Origin: Myxococcales bacterium
GTDB lineage: Bacteria; Myxococcota; Bradymonadia; UBA7976; UBA1532
Reading direction: 5' to 3'
Assembly (NCBI GenBank): GCA_020430675.1
Contig: JAGQJJ010000017.1
Span: 1 to 15,808, forward strand
Length of the DNA: 15,808 nucleotides
Position numbers and translations under genes: made by a program. How positions within the stretch are numbered: position 1 is the first letter of the stretch; every line of letters starts with the position of its first letter. Positions 7,707-15,254 of the stretch are shown here, in pieces. The notes below the pieces were generated by a model. It was not told where the DNA came from and did no database searches. It worked only from the letters and a program-made list of their open reading frames with translations.

Positions 7707-9530
7707 TCACCCCTTTGCCGTCGTCGGCGCCCCGATCAACGCCATCAACGCCGTGGTCAGGCCAGCAAACGCCGCCGCCGCGTCGACCTCGACCAGCCCC
7801 TCGCGCCGGTCGGTCAGCAGATCGGCAAACGCCCGCACCACCACCGCCGCCTGGCGCTCGGCCGGCCCGTCATCGTGCAGCAGGCGGTCGATCACCGGCG
7901 AGTCCAGGTTCACGTACAGCCGCGCCACCACCTCGCCGTCGATGCGCGCCGTGTACAGCCGCGCCAGCCCCAGCAGCGCCGTGGTGATGCGCTTGTCGGC
8001 CTCATCCTGCTCGATGCGCCGCTTCAGCGCCGCCTCGCGATCGGGCACCAGCACCACCGGCAGCTCGGCCGGCGCAAAGCGCGTCGGCACCACCGCCTGT
8101 CCCTCGCGCCCCAGCAGCGCGTCGAGCCGCGCCTGCACCGCGGGCGAGACCGACACCGGATCAAACAGCGTCGCGTCGCCCTGCTTGGTGCCCAGCCGCA
8201 CCACCTCGCCGCCGCGCCGTTCGACGTGCAGCCCGCAGAACGGCAGCGCCCCGTAGCGCGTGCCGGTCACCACCGGCATCTGCATGGCGCGGAACAGCAC
8301 CTCTTCGTAGCCGCTGCCCTCGCCCATCGAGACGTGAATGCGCCCCTTCGACCGCTGGCGCAGCACCGGCATCGTCAGCTCGCCCTCCGAGGTGGGCACC
8401 TTGAGCTGATCGGCCAGCAGCTCGAACAGGCGATCATCAGCCACCGCCGCGCCCAGCAGCGACTCGTTATGCCGCATCAGCACCCGCCGCCACGCCGCCG
8501 GCTGCTCGCGCGGCAGCGCCGCCAGCCCCGAGACCAGCGTCTCGGCCACCTGCGCCGCCACCGCCTCATAGGTCGAGTCGCGCTGCAAGTCCTCGCGGCT
8601 GGCGGTCGGCGTCAGCGAATCGGCCTCGATCACCCCGCCGCAGAACCCCGCCCACGCCGGCAGCAGCTCGCGCGCGTCGCGGCTGACCAGCATGCCGCGC
8701 ACAAAAACCGAGACGTTGCGGTTGTCGGTGGTTCCATAAGTGAAGCCGTCCTGCACCCACAACAGCCCGCGCGCCGGGCCATCACCGCGCAACGGCAACG
8801 TGCAGATGGGCTCGAACCGCCGCTCGAAGCGCGCCACAAAGTCGAACTCGATGCGCGTGCGCCGCACCGTCGGCAGCGCCTCTTGCAAGCGCCACGGCGG
8901 CGGCGGCCGGTTGATCGGCGCCGAATCCGCGTCATCGAGGTGCACCGGCTCGCGCAGCAGGCAGCAATACTTGCGCAGCAGATCGCCGCAGACCCGCGGA
9001 TCGCCCAATGAGCGGAAGGTCTCGTTCAGCGTGAGCACCACCTTCGTGCCCACCGCGCGCGCCGGCACCGCCTCCAGCGAATAGCGCTCGCCGCCTGCGC
9101 TCGAAAAGCACCAGCCGACATCGGGCGACTGATAGCTGGTGGTGAACAGCTCCACCTTCCGGCTGACAAAAAACGCCGACAGAAAGCCCAGCCCGAAGTA
9201 GCCGATCAGCCCCTCATCGCGCCCGGCGTCGCGCAGCCGACCGGTATACCCGGTGCCTACCGTCGCCAGATAGCGCACGATCTCATCGCGCGTCAGCCCG
9301 GCGCCCGAGTCTTCGATGATGAGCTGCCCATTGGCCGGATCGGGCCGCACGATGATGCGCGGCTCAAAATCCGCCGCATCCTCCAGCCGCCGCCGCCCGA
9401 TCGAGTCGTGCGCGTTCTGCACCAGCTCGCGGATGGCCACGCTCGGCGTCGAGTAGAGGTTGTGCCCGAGCACCTTCATCAGCCCGGGCAGATCAACCTT
9501 GGTGGTCAGGATCTCAGCCGTCTCGGTCAA
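7707..9530 (-). CDS. HSP90 family chaperone (HtpG-like)
   Basis: A 607-residue HSP90, close to the length of HtpG. The frame is open to 9797, but the first 89 codons give no HSP90 sequence and overlap the next gene upstream. TTG 9530 has GGAGG (9541-9537) six bases before it and places the GHKL ATPase domain right at the N-terminus. ATPase motifs: R-E-L-V-Q-N-A-H-D-S with Glu35 and Asn39, E-D-S-G-A-G with Asp74, and G-Y-F-G-L-G-F-L-S-A-F at 110-120. The middle domain shows G-M-L-V-S-R-D-A-R-E-L-L-P and the catalytic-loop region T-A-S-R-E-D-L-Q. The C-terminal domain has L-Y-V-N-L-D-S-P-V-I-D-R-L-L, like the HtpG dimerisation part. No M-E-E-V-D tail is present. It acts as an ATP-driven cytosolic chaperone; clients are unknown. 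It sits 3 bases from a TPR gene. It may be a specialised paralogue rather than the housekeeping htpG, which is inference. Confidence 0.88.
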   Translation of the reverse strand: MTETAEILTTKVDLPGLMKVLGHNLYSTPSVAIRELVQNAHDSIGRRRLEDAADFEPRIIVRPDPANGQLIIEDSGAGLTRDEIVRYLATVGTGYTGRLRDAGRDEGLIGYFGLGFLSAFFVSRKVELFTTSYQSPDVGWCFSSAGGERYSLEAVPARAVGTKVVLTLNETFRSLGDPRVCGDLLRKYCCLLREPVHLDDADSAPINRPPPPWRLQEALPTVRRTRIEFDFVARFERRFEPICTLPLRGDGPARGLLWVQDGFTYGTTDNRNVSVFVRGMLVSRDARELLPAWAGFCGGVIEADSLTPTASREDLQRDSTYEAVAAQVAETLVSGLAALPREQPAAWRRVLMRHNESLLGAAVADDRLFELLADQLKVPTSEGELTMPVLRQRSKGRIHVSMGEGSGYEEVLFRAMQMPVVTGTRYGALPFCGLHVERRGGEVVRLGTKQGDATLFDPVSVSPAVQARLDALLGREGQAVVPTRFAPAELPVVLVPDREAALKRRIEQDEADKRITTALLGLARLYTARIDGEVVARLYVNLDSPVIDRLLHDDGPAERQAAVVVRAFADLLTDRREGLVEVDAAAAFAGLTTALMALIGAPTTAKG

Positions 9531-9536
9531 AGGGAA

Positions 9537-9541
9537 CCTCC
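9537..9541 (-). promoter_or_regulatory. ribosome binding site fixing the TTG start of the HSP90 gene
   Basis: On the minus strand GGAGG is followed by six bases and then TTG at 9530-9528. No ATG or GTG in frame nearby gives a better N-terminus, so this site decides the start. Confidence 0.6.
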
Positions 9542-9551
9542 GCGATGGGCC

Positions 9552-9580
9552 ATCCCATACCGAAGGCGCCCGCGAGTCAA
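9552..9580 (-). promoter_or_regulatory. possible sigma-70 type promoter for the HSP90-TPR pair
   Basis: In the 67-base gap before the HSP90 gene the minus strand has TTGACT (9580-9575, five of six matches to the -35 box), a 17-base spacer and TGGGAT (9557-9552, a weak -10 box). The mRNA leader would be only about 15 bases but would still include the GGAGG. The -10 match is poor, so this is tentative. Confidence 0.3.
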
Positions 9581-9597
9581 GCGGCGCGCTTCGACGG

Positions 9598-10149
9598 CTA
9601 TTTGGCTGCTGCCAGCGCGCCCGGCCAGGGCGCGAGCTCAGCGTCGATGCGGCGAAAAGTGCCGCCCAGCATGCGCCCGGCGTGATGCAGCGTCGCCTTG
9701 GCCTGCCCGCGCACGCCTTGATCGACGTGCAGATCGAGCCGCAGGCGGATGAGGTCGTGGCAGGTACCCACCGTGCGATGCAGCGCCACCGGCACATCGA
9801 GCCGCCCGTACCCGCTCAGCCAGCCCGGCTCATCGAGCCAGACCGGCTCGGCCACCACCCGCACCTGCGCGGTGCAACCGGCCGTGCAGCGGGGCATGAA
9901 AGCGTGGCCATAGGCGCGCGCCACCCGCTCATGGCCCTTGAAAGCGGGCGACACCTCAAACGTCCAGGCGACCTTGCCGCCCGGCATCATGCAGCGCGCC
10001 GCTGGGGGCGGCGCCTCGACCAGCGACCAGAAGGCCTCGATCGTCACCTCTTCCGGCAGCGGCCGCAGCAGCAGCGCCAGCGCCCCGGCGAGCAGCAGGA
10101 GCAGCAGCGCGATGCGCACACGCAGACGGGCACGGAAGGGACGGGCCAA
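9598..10149 (-). CDS. hypothetical membrane-anchored protein
   Basis: 183 residues from TTG 10149 to TAG at 9600-9598. The start is forced: an in-frame TGA lies five codons upstream, and GGAG is seven bases before the TTG. The N-terminus is basic (M-A-R-P-F-R-A-R-L-R-V-R) followed by about 18 hydrophobic residues rich in Leu and Ala. This is a typical uncleaved signal anchor, or a signal peptide, placing the rest in the periplasm. The remaining 145 or so residues contain four cysteines (C-M-M, R-C-T-A-G-C-T, T-C-H-D) that could form disulfides there. I do not recognise a family. It lies 66 bases downstream of one hypothetical gene and 67 bases upstream of the HSP90 gene on the same strand. 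Whether all four genes form one transcript is uncertain. Confidence 0.65.
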   Translation of the reverse strand: MARPFRARLRVRIALLLLLLAGALALLLRPLPEEVTIEAFWSLVEAPPPAARCMMPGGKVAWTFEVSPAFKGHERVARAYGHAFMPRCTAGCTAQVRVVAEPVWLDEPGWLSGYGRLDVPVALHRTVGTCHDLIRLRLDLHVDQGVRGQAKATLHHAGRMLGGTFRRIDAELAPWPGALAAAK

Positions 10150-10215
10150 CCGGAACTCCGGTCAGAACGGAAAGCAACAGCATACCCGAAAATGAGGCGC
10201 GGGATCCGGCCGCGA

Positions 10216-11145
10216 TCAAGCCGAGCAGGCCGCCTCGACCAGCGCCTCGAGCCGCGAGCGCTCGTGGTGCACCACCGCCCGCACCAGCGCCTGGCCCTCG
10301 CCAAGCGCCGCGCCCAGCCAGCCCTCGGGCGAGAAGCCGGGGGCAAAATCGGCCACCGTGGCCAGCGCCGGCAGCCCGCGGATCGCGGCGAAGAGCGCTT
10401 CGGCAAACGCCTGCTCGATCGTCTGCGGCACCCGGCGCAGCCACTGCTCGGTCGTGCCCCGCGTCGCCTCGTGCAGCGCCGCGTCGAGCTGCACCAGCCG
10501 CGCCGCGTCCGGCCCCAGCCCGCAGAGCCGCCCGTCCAGCTCGCCGCGCAGGTCGCGCAGCGCAAAGCGAGCCCGCTTCAGATGCGTATCGAGAAACTCG
10601 CCAAACGGCGCCCAAAGATTGCGCGTCGCCGCGCGCAGGGCCGGTGACGGCTTGCGCGTCCGCGGCCCCGGCCGGGGCTCGTCGATCACGCCCGCCCGCA
10701 CCAGAAGCTGCCAGGCCCGCGTCACCGTCGGCAGGCGATAGCGGGGCCGAAAGGCATGATCGAAGGCCTCGTCGAGCTGCGCCTCAATCTCGGTGAGCCC
10801 CGCGTGCAGGTGGGCCCGCACCGCCGCCGGATCCGAGGGCGAGGCGTGCGGCAGATCAGCGTCGAAGCGCGCCAGCCGCTCGGCGAGCGCCACCCCGCCG
10901 CGCAGATCGACCAGCTCGGCCAGCACCCGCGCCGGATCCACCGGCGCATCGAGCGCCGTTGCGTCAACCGCGTACGCCGCCACCGCCGCGGTGATCGGGC
11001 CATGCAGCAGCGCGCGCCGATCAGGCTCGGGCCCAGGCGCGCGCCGCGCCACCGGACGCGCCGGCCATGGGCTGCCGACCGCGACCGGCCGCCGCGGCGC
11101 GACCGCAGGCGACAGGGGGATGGGCGGGGCGGGCTCGGCGCGCAA
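10216..11145 (-). CDS. hypothetical Ala-rich helical protein (perhaps DUF3348-like)
   Basis: 309 residues from TTG 11145, preceded by a GAGGAG site five bases upstream, to TGA at 10218-10216. The first 45 or so residues are Pro/Arg-rich and probably disordered. The rest is Ala/Leu/Arg-rich and predicted helical, with segments such as A-L-R-D-L-R-G-E-L-D-G-R-L and Q-T-I-E-Q-A-F-A-E-A-L-F-A-A. There is no signal peptide or membrane helix. The general pattern (a helical N-terminal unit, a linker, then the R-L-x-x-L-D-A-A-L-x-E-A stretch) loosely recalls DUF3348 proteins, but I could not align it and do not rely on this. It is first in the minus-strand run and divergent from the ABC importer across 163 bases. 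Coding is supported by the third-position GC bias and the ribosome binding site. Confidence 0.6.
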   Translation of the reverse strand: MRAEPAPPIPLSPAVAPRRPVAVGSPWPARPVARRAPGPEPDRRALLHGPITAAVAAYAVDATALDAPVDPARVLAELVDLRGGVALAERLARFDADLPHASPSDPAAVRAHLHAGLTEIEAQLDEAFDHAFRPRYRLPTVTRAWQLLVRAGVIDEPRPGPRTRKPSPALRAATRNLWAPFGEFLDTHLKRARFALRDLRGELDGRLCGLGPDAARLVQLDAALHEATRGTTEQWLRRVPQTIEQAFAEALFAAIRGLPALATVADFAPGFSPEGWLGAALGEGQALVRAVVHHERSRLEALVEAACSA

Positions 11146-11173
11146 ACCGTCTCCTCGGCGTCAGGGGCACGTT

Positions 11174-11179
11174 TCTATA
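11174..11179 (-). promoter_or_regulatory. possible -10 box for the minus-strand hypothetical gene
   Basis: TATAGA on the minus strand (11179-11174), preceded by GTG, stands out in a very GC-rich gap and lies about 30 bases before TTG 11145. No good -35 box is found at 16-18 bases, so this is weak. Confidence 0.25.
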
Positions 11180-11243
11180 CACCACCGCCGATCGCCCGGG
11201 GAAGCCCTGCAAGCGCCTGCACGCGCCTCGGTCCCCGTTCGCG

Positions 11244-11272
11244 TTGCGCCGCGCGGCGTTCCGGGGTAGCGT
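11244..11272 (+). promoter_or_regulatory. probable promoter of the ABC importer operon
   Basis: TTGCGC (11244-11249) and TAGCGT (11267-11272) are separated by exactly 17 bases. The expected transcription start is near 11279, giving a leader of about 30 bases before ATG 11309. Each hexamer matches the sigma-70 consensus at four of six positions. Location in the divergent gap supports it. Confidence 0.4.
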
Positions 11273-11297
11273 AACCCGATCTCGACCAACCGCGCAC

Positions 11298-11302
11298 AGG
11301 GG
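11298..11302 (+). promoter_or_regulatory. ribosome binding site of the binding-protein gene
   Basis: AGGGG followed by six bases and ATG 11309. The start is further supported because it directly yields a lipoprotein signal peptide. Confidence 0.5.
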
Positions 11303-11308
11303 TCAACT

Positions 11309-13174
11309 ATGCGAAAAGTCTTCGGTTTCGTCTTCCTCGCCGCCGTGATGGCGACCGGATTCGCCCTGATTGGTTGCAGCAAGAGCCCGACGGGCGACGG
11401 CGGCAAGACCCCCAAGACCGAAGACGGGCTCGCGGCGGCCAATACGCCGAAGCCCCCGTTTGCCGGCCCGGCGCCCGCCAACGCGATGGTGGTCGACGAC
11501 ATCGACATCGGCCGCTATGGCGGCAAGATGGTCATCGCCCTGCCGGGCAACCCCAAGTCGTTCAACCCGATCCTGGCCAACGAGACCTCGACCACCGAGA
11601 TCCTCTACGGCCCGGTCTTCCAGTCGTGCGTCGGCTTCGACAACGTCAAGCAGGAAGAGACGCCCGGCATCTGCGACCGCTGGGACCGCAGCGAAGACGG
11701 GCTGACCTATACCTTCCACGTCCGCGAAGGCATCAACTGGTCCGACGGCAAGCCCATCACCGCCGACGACTTCGAGTTCAACTACAACCTGATCCTCGAC
11801 GAGAAGATCCCCAGCTCGGTCAAAGACCTCTTCAAGCAGGGCGTCGATGAGACCGGCAAGCCGATCTTCCCCAAGTTCGAGAAGATCGACGGCCAGAACT
11901 TCCGCTTCACCCTGGCCCAGCCCGACGTGCTCTTCACCGCCGCGGTGGGCAGCATCTACATCGTGCCCAAGCACAAGTTTGAAGAGACCTACAACAAGGG
12001 CGACTTCAACAAGGCGTTGACGCTGCAGACGCCGCCCAAGGACATCGTCACCTCGGGCCCGTTTGTCATCGCCGACTTCAAGACCGAAGAGCGCGTGCTG
12101 CTCGCGCGCAACCCGCATTACTGGAAGGTCGACAAGAGCGGCAACCGCCTGCCCTACCTCGACGGCGTCGTCTTCCTCATCGTGCCCGACTACAACGCCC
12201 AGCTTCTGCAGTTCCGCCAGGGCGGCTCCGACGTGCTCGACGTGCGGCCCGAGGACTACGAGCTGCTCAAGCGCAAAGAAGCTGATGGTGACTATAACGT
12301 CACCGATCTTGGCCCCTCGTTCAACACCAATTACCTGATGTTCAACCTGGACGACGGGCAGGACGCCGACGGCAAGCCCTTCGTCGACCCGATTCGGGAA
12401 AAATGGTTCGCCAACAAGAACTTCCGCAAGGCGGTCAGCCACGCCATCGACCGCGACGGCATCGTGCGCACGGTGCTCAGCGGCCGCGGCGAGCCGCTCT
12501 GGTCGTTCTATAGCCCGGCGAACAAGAAATGGTATAATGACCAGGTCGTTCAGTATAAATATGACCTGACCAAAGCCGCCGAGTACCTCAAGGGCGAGGG
12601 CTTCCAGAACCGCGACGGCACGCTCTTCGACGCCGAGGGCCACAAGGTCGAGTTCACCATCATCACCAACTCGGAGAACTCGACCCGCATCGCCATGCTC
12701 AACGTCATCAAGGACGACCTCAAGAAGCTGGGCATGGAGGTCAACATCCGGCCGGTGCCCTTCAACGACGTGGTCACCTCGCTGCGCGACGCCCGCAACT
12801 TTGAAGCGGTGCTGCTCGGCTGGGGCTCGGCGGTGCCGCCCGACCCGGCGCAGTCGAAGAACGTGATGCTCAGCAGCGGCCGCAGCCACTCGTGGCACCC
12901 CGAGCAGAAGACCCCGGCGACACCCTGGGAGGCGCGCATGGACGAGCTGCTGCACAAGTGCGTGGCGGTCTATGACTACGCCGAGCGCAAAAAGTACAGC
13001 GACGAGCTGCTCTACATCTTCAGCGACGAGCAGCCGCAGATTCAGCTTGTGGTCGCCTCGGCCGCCGCCGCCGCGCGGCGCAATGTGGGCAACTTCAACC
13101 CCTCGGGGCTGCGGCCGAAGACCCACTGGAACATCGAGGTCCTGTACCTGAAGAACCCCAAGGCGGGGAACTGA
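11309..13174 (+). CDS. peptide-type ABC transporter substrate-binding lipoprotein (SBP family 5)
   Basis: A 621-residue extracytoplasmic binding protein that captures peptides or similar solutes for the importer encoded downstream. Residues 1-22 are a lipoprotein signal peptide, with the lipobox A-L-I-G-C giving lipidated Cys23. Ser at +2 would by the E. coli rule favour outer-membrane sorting, but that rule is not established for this group. A Lys/Pro/Ala linker runs to about residue 60. The family 5 core then follows: G-G-K-M-V-I-A-L-P-G-N-P-K-S-F-N-P, L-T-Y-T-F-H-V-R-E-G-I-N-W-S-D-G-K-P-I-T-A-D-D-F, G-P-F-V-I-A-D-F, N-P-H-Y-W-K-V-D, and F-R-K-A-V-S-H-A-I-D-R. It is longer than E. coli DppA or OppA (about 535-545). 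The next gene starts 7 bases after its stop. The ligand cannot be told from sequence. Confidence 0.92.
   Translation: MRKVFGFVFLAAVMATGFALIGCSKSPTGDGGKTPKTEDGLAAANTPKPPFAGPAPANAMVVDDIDIGRYGGKMVIALPGNPKSFNPILANETSTTEILYGPVFQSCVGFDNVKQEETPGICDRWDRSEDGLTYTFHVREGINWSDGKPITADDFEFNYNLILDEKIPSSVKDLFKQGVDETGKPIFPKFEKIDGQNFRFTLAQPDVLFTAAVGSIYIVPKHKFEETYNKGDFNKALTLQTPPKDIVTSGPFVIADFKTEERVLLARNPHYWKVDKSGNRLPYLDGVVFLIVPDYNAQLLQFRQGGSDVLDVRPEDYELLKRKEADGDYNVTDLGPSFNTNYLMFNLDDGQDADGKPFVDPIREKWFANKNFRKAVSHAIDRDGIVRTVLSGRGEPLWSFYSPANKKWYNDQVVQYKYDLTKAAEYLKGEGFQNRDGTLFDAEGHKVEFTIITNSENSTRIAMLNVIKDDLKKLGMEVNIRPVPFNDVVTSLRDARNFEAVLLGWGSAVPPDPAQSKNVMLSSGRSHSWHPEQKTPATPWEARMDELLHKCVAVYDYAERKKYSDELLYIFSDEQPQIQLVVASAAAAARRNVGNFNPSGLRPKTHWNIEVLYLKNPKAGN
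12530..12559 (+). promoter_or_regulatory. AT-rich patch with perfect extended -10 inside the binding-protein gene
   Basis: TGGTATAAT (12530-12538) is a full extended -10 element and is followed by TATAAA (12554-12559). The codons here (tat, aat, gtt, aaa) are unusually AT-ending for this genome. No -35 box is evident at 16-18 bases. It may simply encode W-Y-N and Y-K-Y. Confidence 0.2.
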
Positions 13175-13181
13175 CCGCCGC

Positions 13182-14150
13182 ATGTGGACGTTCATCCTGC
13201 GCCGCGTGCTGGCGATCCCGCCGCTGCTGCTGGCGGTCAGCTTCCTGACCTATTGCCTGCTCTATGCGGCCCCGGGCGATTATTTCACCCGGCTGGCCGA
13301 AGACCCGGCGATCACCCAGGACTACATCAACCAGCTCCGCACGCAGTACGGGCTCGACGGCGACCTCTTCTACCGCTACTGGCGCTGGCTGGTGAACGCG
13401 GTGCAGCTCGACTTCGGGCATGACTTCCGCGAGAACCGCCCGGTCTTCGACCTGATCACCGAGCGCCTGGTCAACACCCTGCTGCTGACCGGCGTCTCGC
13501 TGGTCATCGCCTGGGGCCTGGCCCTGCCGCTTGGCATGCTGGCCGGCGTCAGACAGGGCAAGCTTTGGGACAAGGCCGCGAGCTTCATCTCGTTTGTCGG
13601 CCTGTCGATCCCGCGCGTTTTTTTCGCCCTGCTGATGGTCATGTTCGCCGCGACCACCAAGTGGTTCCCGGTCAGCGGCATGCGCGACATGATCAACTGG
13701 GATGACATGACCACCTGGGACCGCTTCCTCGACGTGGCCCACCACCTGGTGCTGCCAGCGCTGGTCATCGGCACGACCAGCATGGCCGGATACATGCGCC
13801 AGATGCGCGCCGAGATGGTCGAGACGCTGGGCAAGGACTACGTGCGCACGGCGCGGGCCAAGGGCCTCGGCGAGACGCAGGTGGTCTTCAAACACGCCTT
13901 CGGCAACGCGGTGAACCCGCTGATCACGCTGTTCGGCTATAGCCTCGCCGCGTTGCTGACCGGCTCGTTCCTCGTCGAGTTTGTCTTCGGCTGGCCCGGC
14001 CTCGCCCGGCTGACGGTCGACGCGGTCTTCGCCCAGAACGAACCCCTGGTGATGGGCGCGGTGCTCATGGCCACGCTGATGCTGGTCGCCGGCAATACCA
14101 TCGCCGACCTGCTCCTGGCGTTTGTCGACCCCCGCATCCGACTGGAGTAG
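13182..14150 (+). CDS. ABC transporter permease, DppB/OppB type
   Basis: 322 residues from ATG 13182 to TAG at 14148-14150. It is the first inner-membrane channel subunit of the peptide-type importer. The N-terminal helix M-W-T-F-I-L-R-R-V-L-A-I-P-P-L-L-L is typical of DppB. A periplasmic segment with G-L-D-G-D-L-F-Y-R-Y-W-R-W-L follows, and then five further helices. The ATPase-contact (EAA) loop is at about 219-246: D-Y-V-R-T-A-R-A-K-G-L-G ending in H-A-F-G-N-A-V-N-P. The C-terminal F-V-D-P-R-I-R-L is also characteristic. Length is close to the family norm (about 305-340). It begins 7 bases after the binding-protein stop, without a strong ribosome site of its own, so translational coupling is likely. 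Three bases separate its stop from the next start. Confidence 0.92.
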   Translation: MWTFILRRVLAIPPLLLAVSFLTYCLLYAAPGDYFTRLAEDPAITQDYINQLRTQYGLDGDLFYRYWRWLVNAVQLDFGHDFRENRPVFDLITERLVNTLLLTGVSLVIAWGLALPLGMLAGVRQGKLWDKAASFISFVGLSIPRVFFALLMVMFAATTKWFPVSGMRDMINWDDMTTWDRFLDVAHHLVLPALVIGTTSMAGYMRQMRAEMVETLGKDYVRTARAKGLGETQVVFKHAFGNAVNPLITLFGYSLAALLTGSFLVEFVFGWPGLARLTVDAVFAQNEPLVMGAVLMATLMLVAGNTIADLLLAFVDPRIRLE

Positions 14151-14153
14151 CTC

Positions 14154-15254
14154 TTGGCCGAGAAGACCGAGCGCCGCATGGTGAGCCGCTCACCTTGGCA
14201 GATCATGTGGGCCAAGCTGCGCCGCAACCGCTCGGCCATGTTCGGCATGGCGGTCCTGGGTGTGCTCTACCTCTGCGCCATCTTCGCCGGCTTCCTGTCG
14301 CCCTATGGCTACACGACGCAGTTTCGCGAAGACAACTGGCACCCGCCGCAGATCTTCGACGTGCACTTCTGGGATGACGCCGGCGAGTTCCACGGCCCGT
14401 TTGTCTACGACCAGAAGCGTCTGAGCCCCAACTACCCGGAATACGAAGAGAACCGCGACGAGATCATCGAGCTGGACTTCTTCGTGCGCGGCGAGACGTA
14501 CACCCTGCTCGGCGTCGAGACCAGCCTGCACTTCTTCGGCGCGGCCGATGGCAAGACGCCGGTCTTCCTGCTGGGCAGCGACCGCTTCGGCCGCGACATG
14601 CTGACGCGCATCCTCTACGGCAGCCGCATCAGCTTGTCGGTGGGGTTGGTGGGCATCTTGATCAGCATGAGCCTGGGCATGCTCATCGGCGGCATCAGCG
14701 GCTATTTTGGCGGCCGCATCGACTTCGTGCTGATGCGCATGGTCGAGCTGATATTGGCCATCCCGGGTCTCTACCTCATCTTGACGGTGCGCCAGGCCTT
14801 CGGGCAGGAGCTCGACAGCGCCGAGTCGTACTTCATCATGGTGGTGGTGCTGGCGTTCATCGGCTGGGCGGCCAACGCGCGGGTCATCCGCGGCATGGTG
14901 CTGGCCATCAAAGAGAACGATTACGTCACCGCCGCCGAGGCGATGGGCCTCGACCGCATGCGCATCATCGTGCGGCATATTCTGCCCAATACGCTCAGCT
15001 TCGTGATCGTGACCGCCACGCTCTATGTGCCCTACTACATTCTCGGCGAAGTGGCGCTCAGCTTCCTCGGCGTGGGCATTCAAGAGCCCGAGGCCTCGTG
15101 GGGCAACATGCTGCGCGAGGCGCAGAACGTGGCCAACCTGACCGAGTTCCGGTGGGTGATCACGCCCGGGTTTTTCATCTTTGTCGCGGTGATGGCCTTC
15201 AACTTCCTCGGGGACGGCCTGCGCGACGCGGCTGACCCCCGCAGCCTCAAGTGA
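14154..15254 (+). CDS. ABC transporter permease, DppC/OppC type, with long periplasmic insertion
   Basis: 366 residues, the second channel subunit. TTG 14154 is chosen because GGAG (14144-14147) lies six bases upstream; ATG 14178 has no comparable site but cannot be excluded. The N-terminal cytoplasmic part [14 protein letters not shown] leads into helix 1 (about 29-48). Residues about 52-140 form an acidic, aromatic-rich periplasmic insertion, which makes the protein longer than DppC (about 300). [14 protein letters not shown] (about 140-153) then starts the conserved core with five helices. The EAA loop is at about 256-280 ([12 protein letters not shown] ending in R-H-I-L-P-N). The C-terminus [13 protein letters not shown] matches the family. 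Its TGA overlaps the GTG start of the ATPase gene. Confidence 0.92.
   Translation: MAEKTERRMVSRSPWQIMWAKLRRNRSAMFGMAVLGVLYLCAIFAGFLSPYGYTTQFREDNWHPPQIFDVHFWDDAGEFHGPFVYDQKRLSPNYPEYEENRDEIIELDFFVRGETYTLLGVETSLHFFGAADGKTPVFLLGSDRFGRDMLTRILYGSRISLSVGLVGILISMSLGMLIGGISGYFGGRIDFVLMRMVELILAIPGLYLILTVRQAFGQELDSAESYFIMVVVLAFIGWAANARVIRGMVLAIKENDYVTAAEAMGLDRMRIIVRHILPNTLSFVIVTATLYVPYYILGEVALSFLGVGIQEPEASWGNMLREAQNVANLTEFRWVITPGFFIFVAVMAFNFLGDGLRDAADPRSLK

Noticed and set aside
3660..9011. A single 1783-codon open frame on the plus strand
   Set aside because: Only 3981 to about 5552 has protein-like sequence. The upstream part overlaps asnB out of frame, and the rest is Arg/His/Gln-rich antisense of the TPR and HSP90 genes.
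9540..9585. Sigma-32 heat-shock promoter before HSP90 (CTTGACT with a C-C-C-A-T element)
   Set aside because: The distance between the elements is about 24 bases, well beyond the usual 11-16, and the second element matches poorly.
9531..9797. N-terminal extension of HSP90 to a start at 9797
   Set aside because: The 89 extra residues are Arg/Cys-rich with no HSP90 similarity and overlap the neighbouring coding gene. A TTG with GGAGG at 9530 fits the family start.
10179..10184. TATGCT as a -10 box for the gene starting at 10149
   Set aside because: The position would fit, but no -35-like sequence lies 16-18 bases upstream, so it is no better than chance.
11303..13195. 630-codon minus-strand open frame opposite the binding protein
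   Set aside because: Antisense shadow in GC-rich DNA. The plus frame has a lipobox and all family 5 motifs. Similar shadows at 779-2038 and 2065-3912 were rejected for the same reason.
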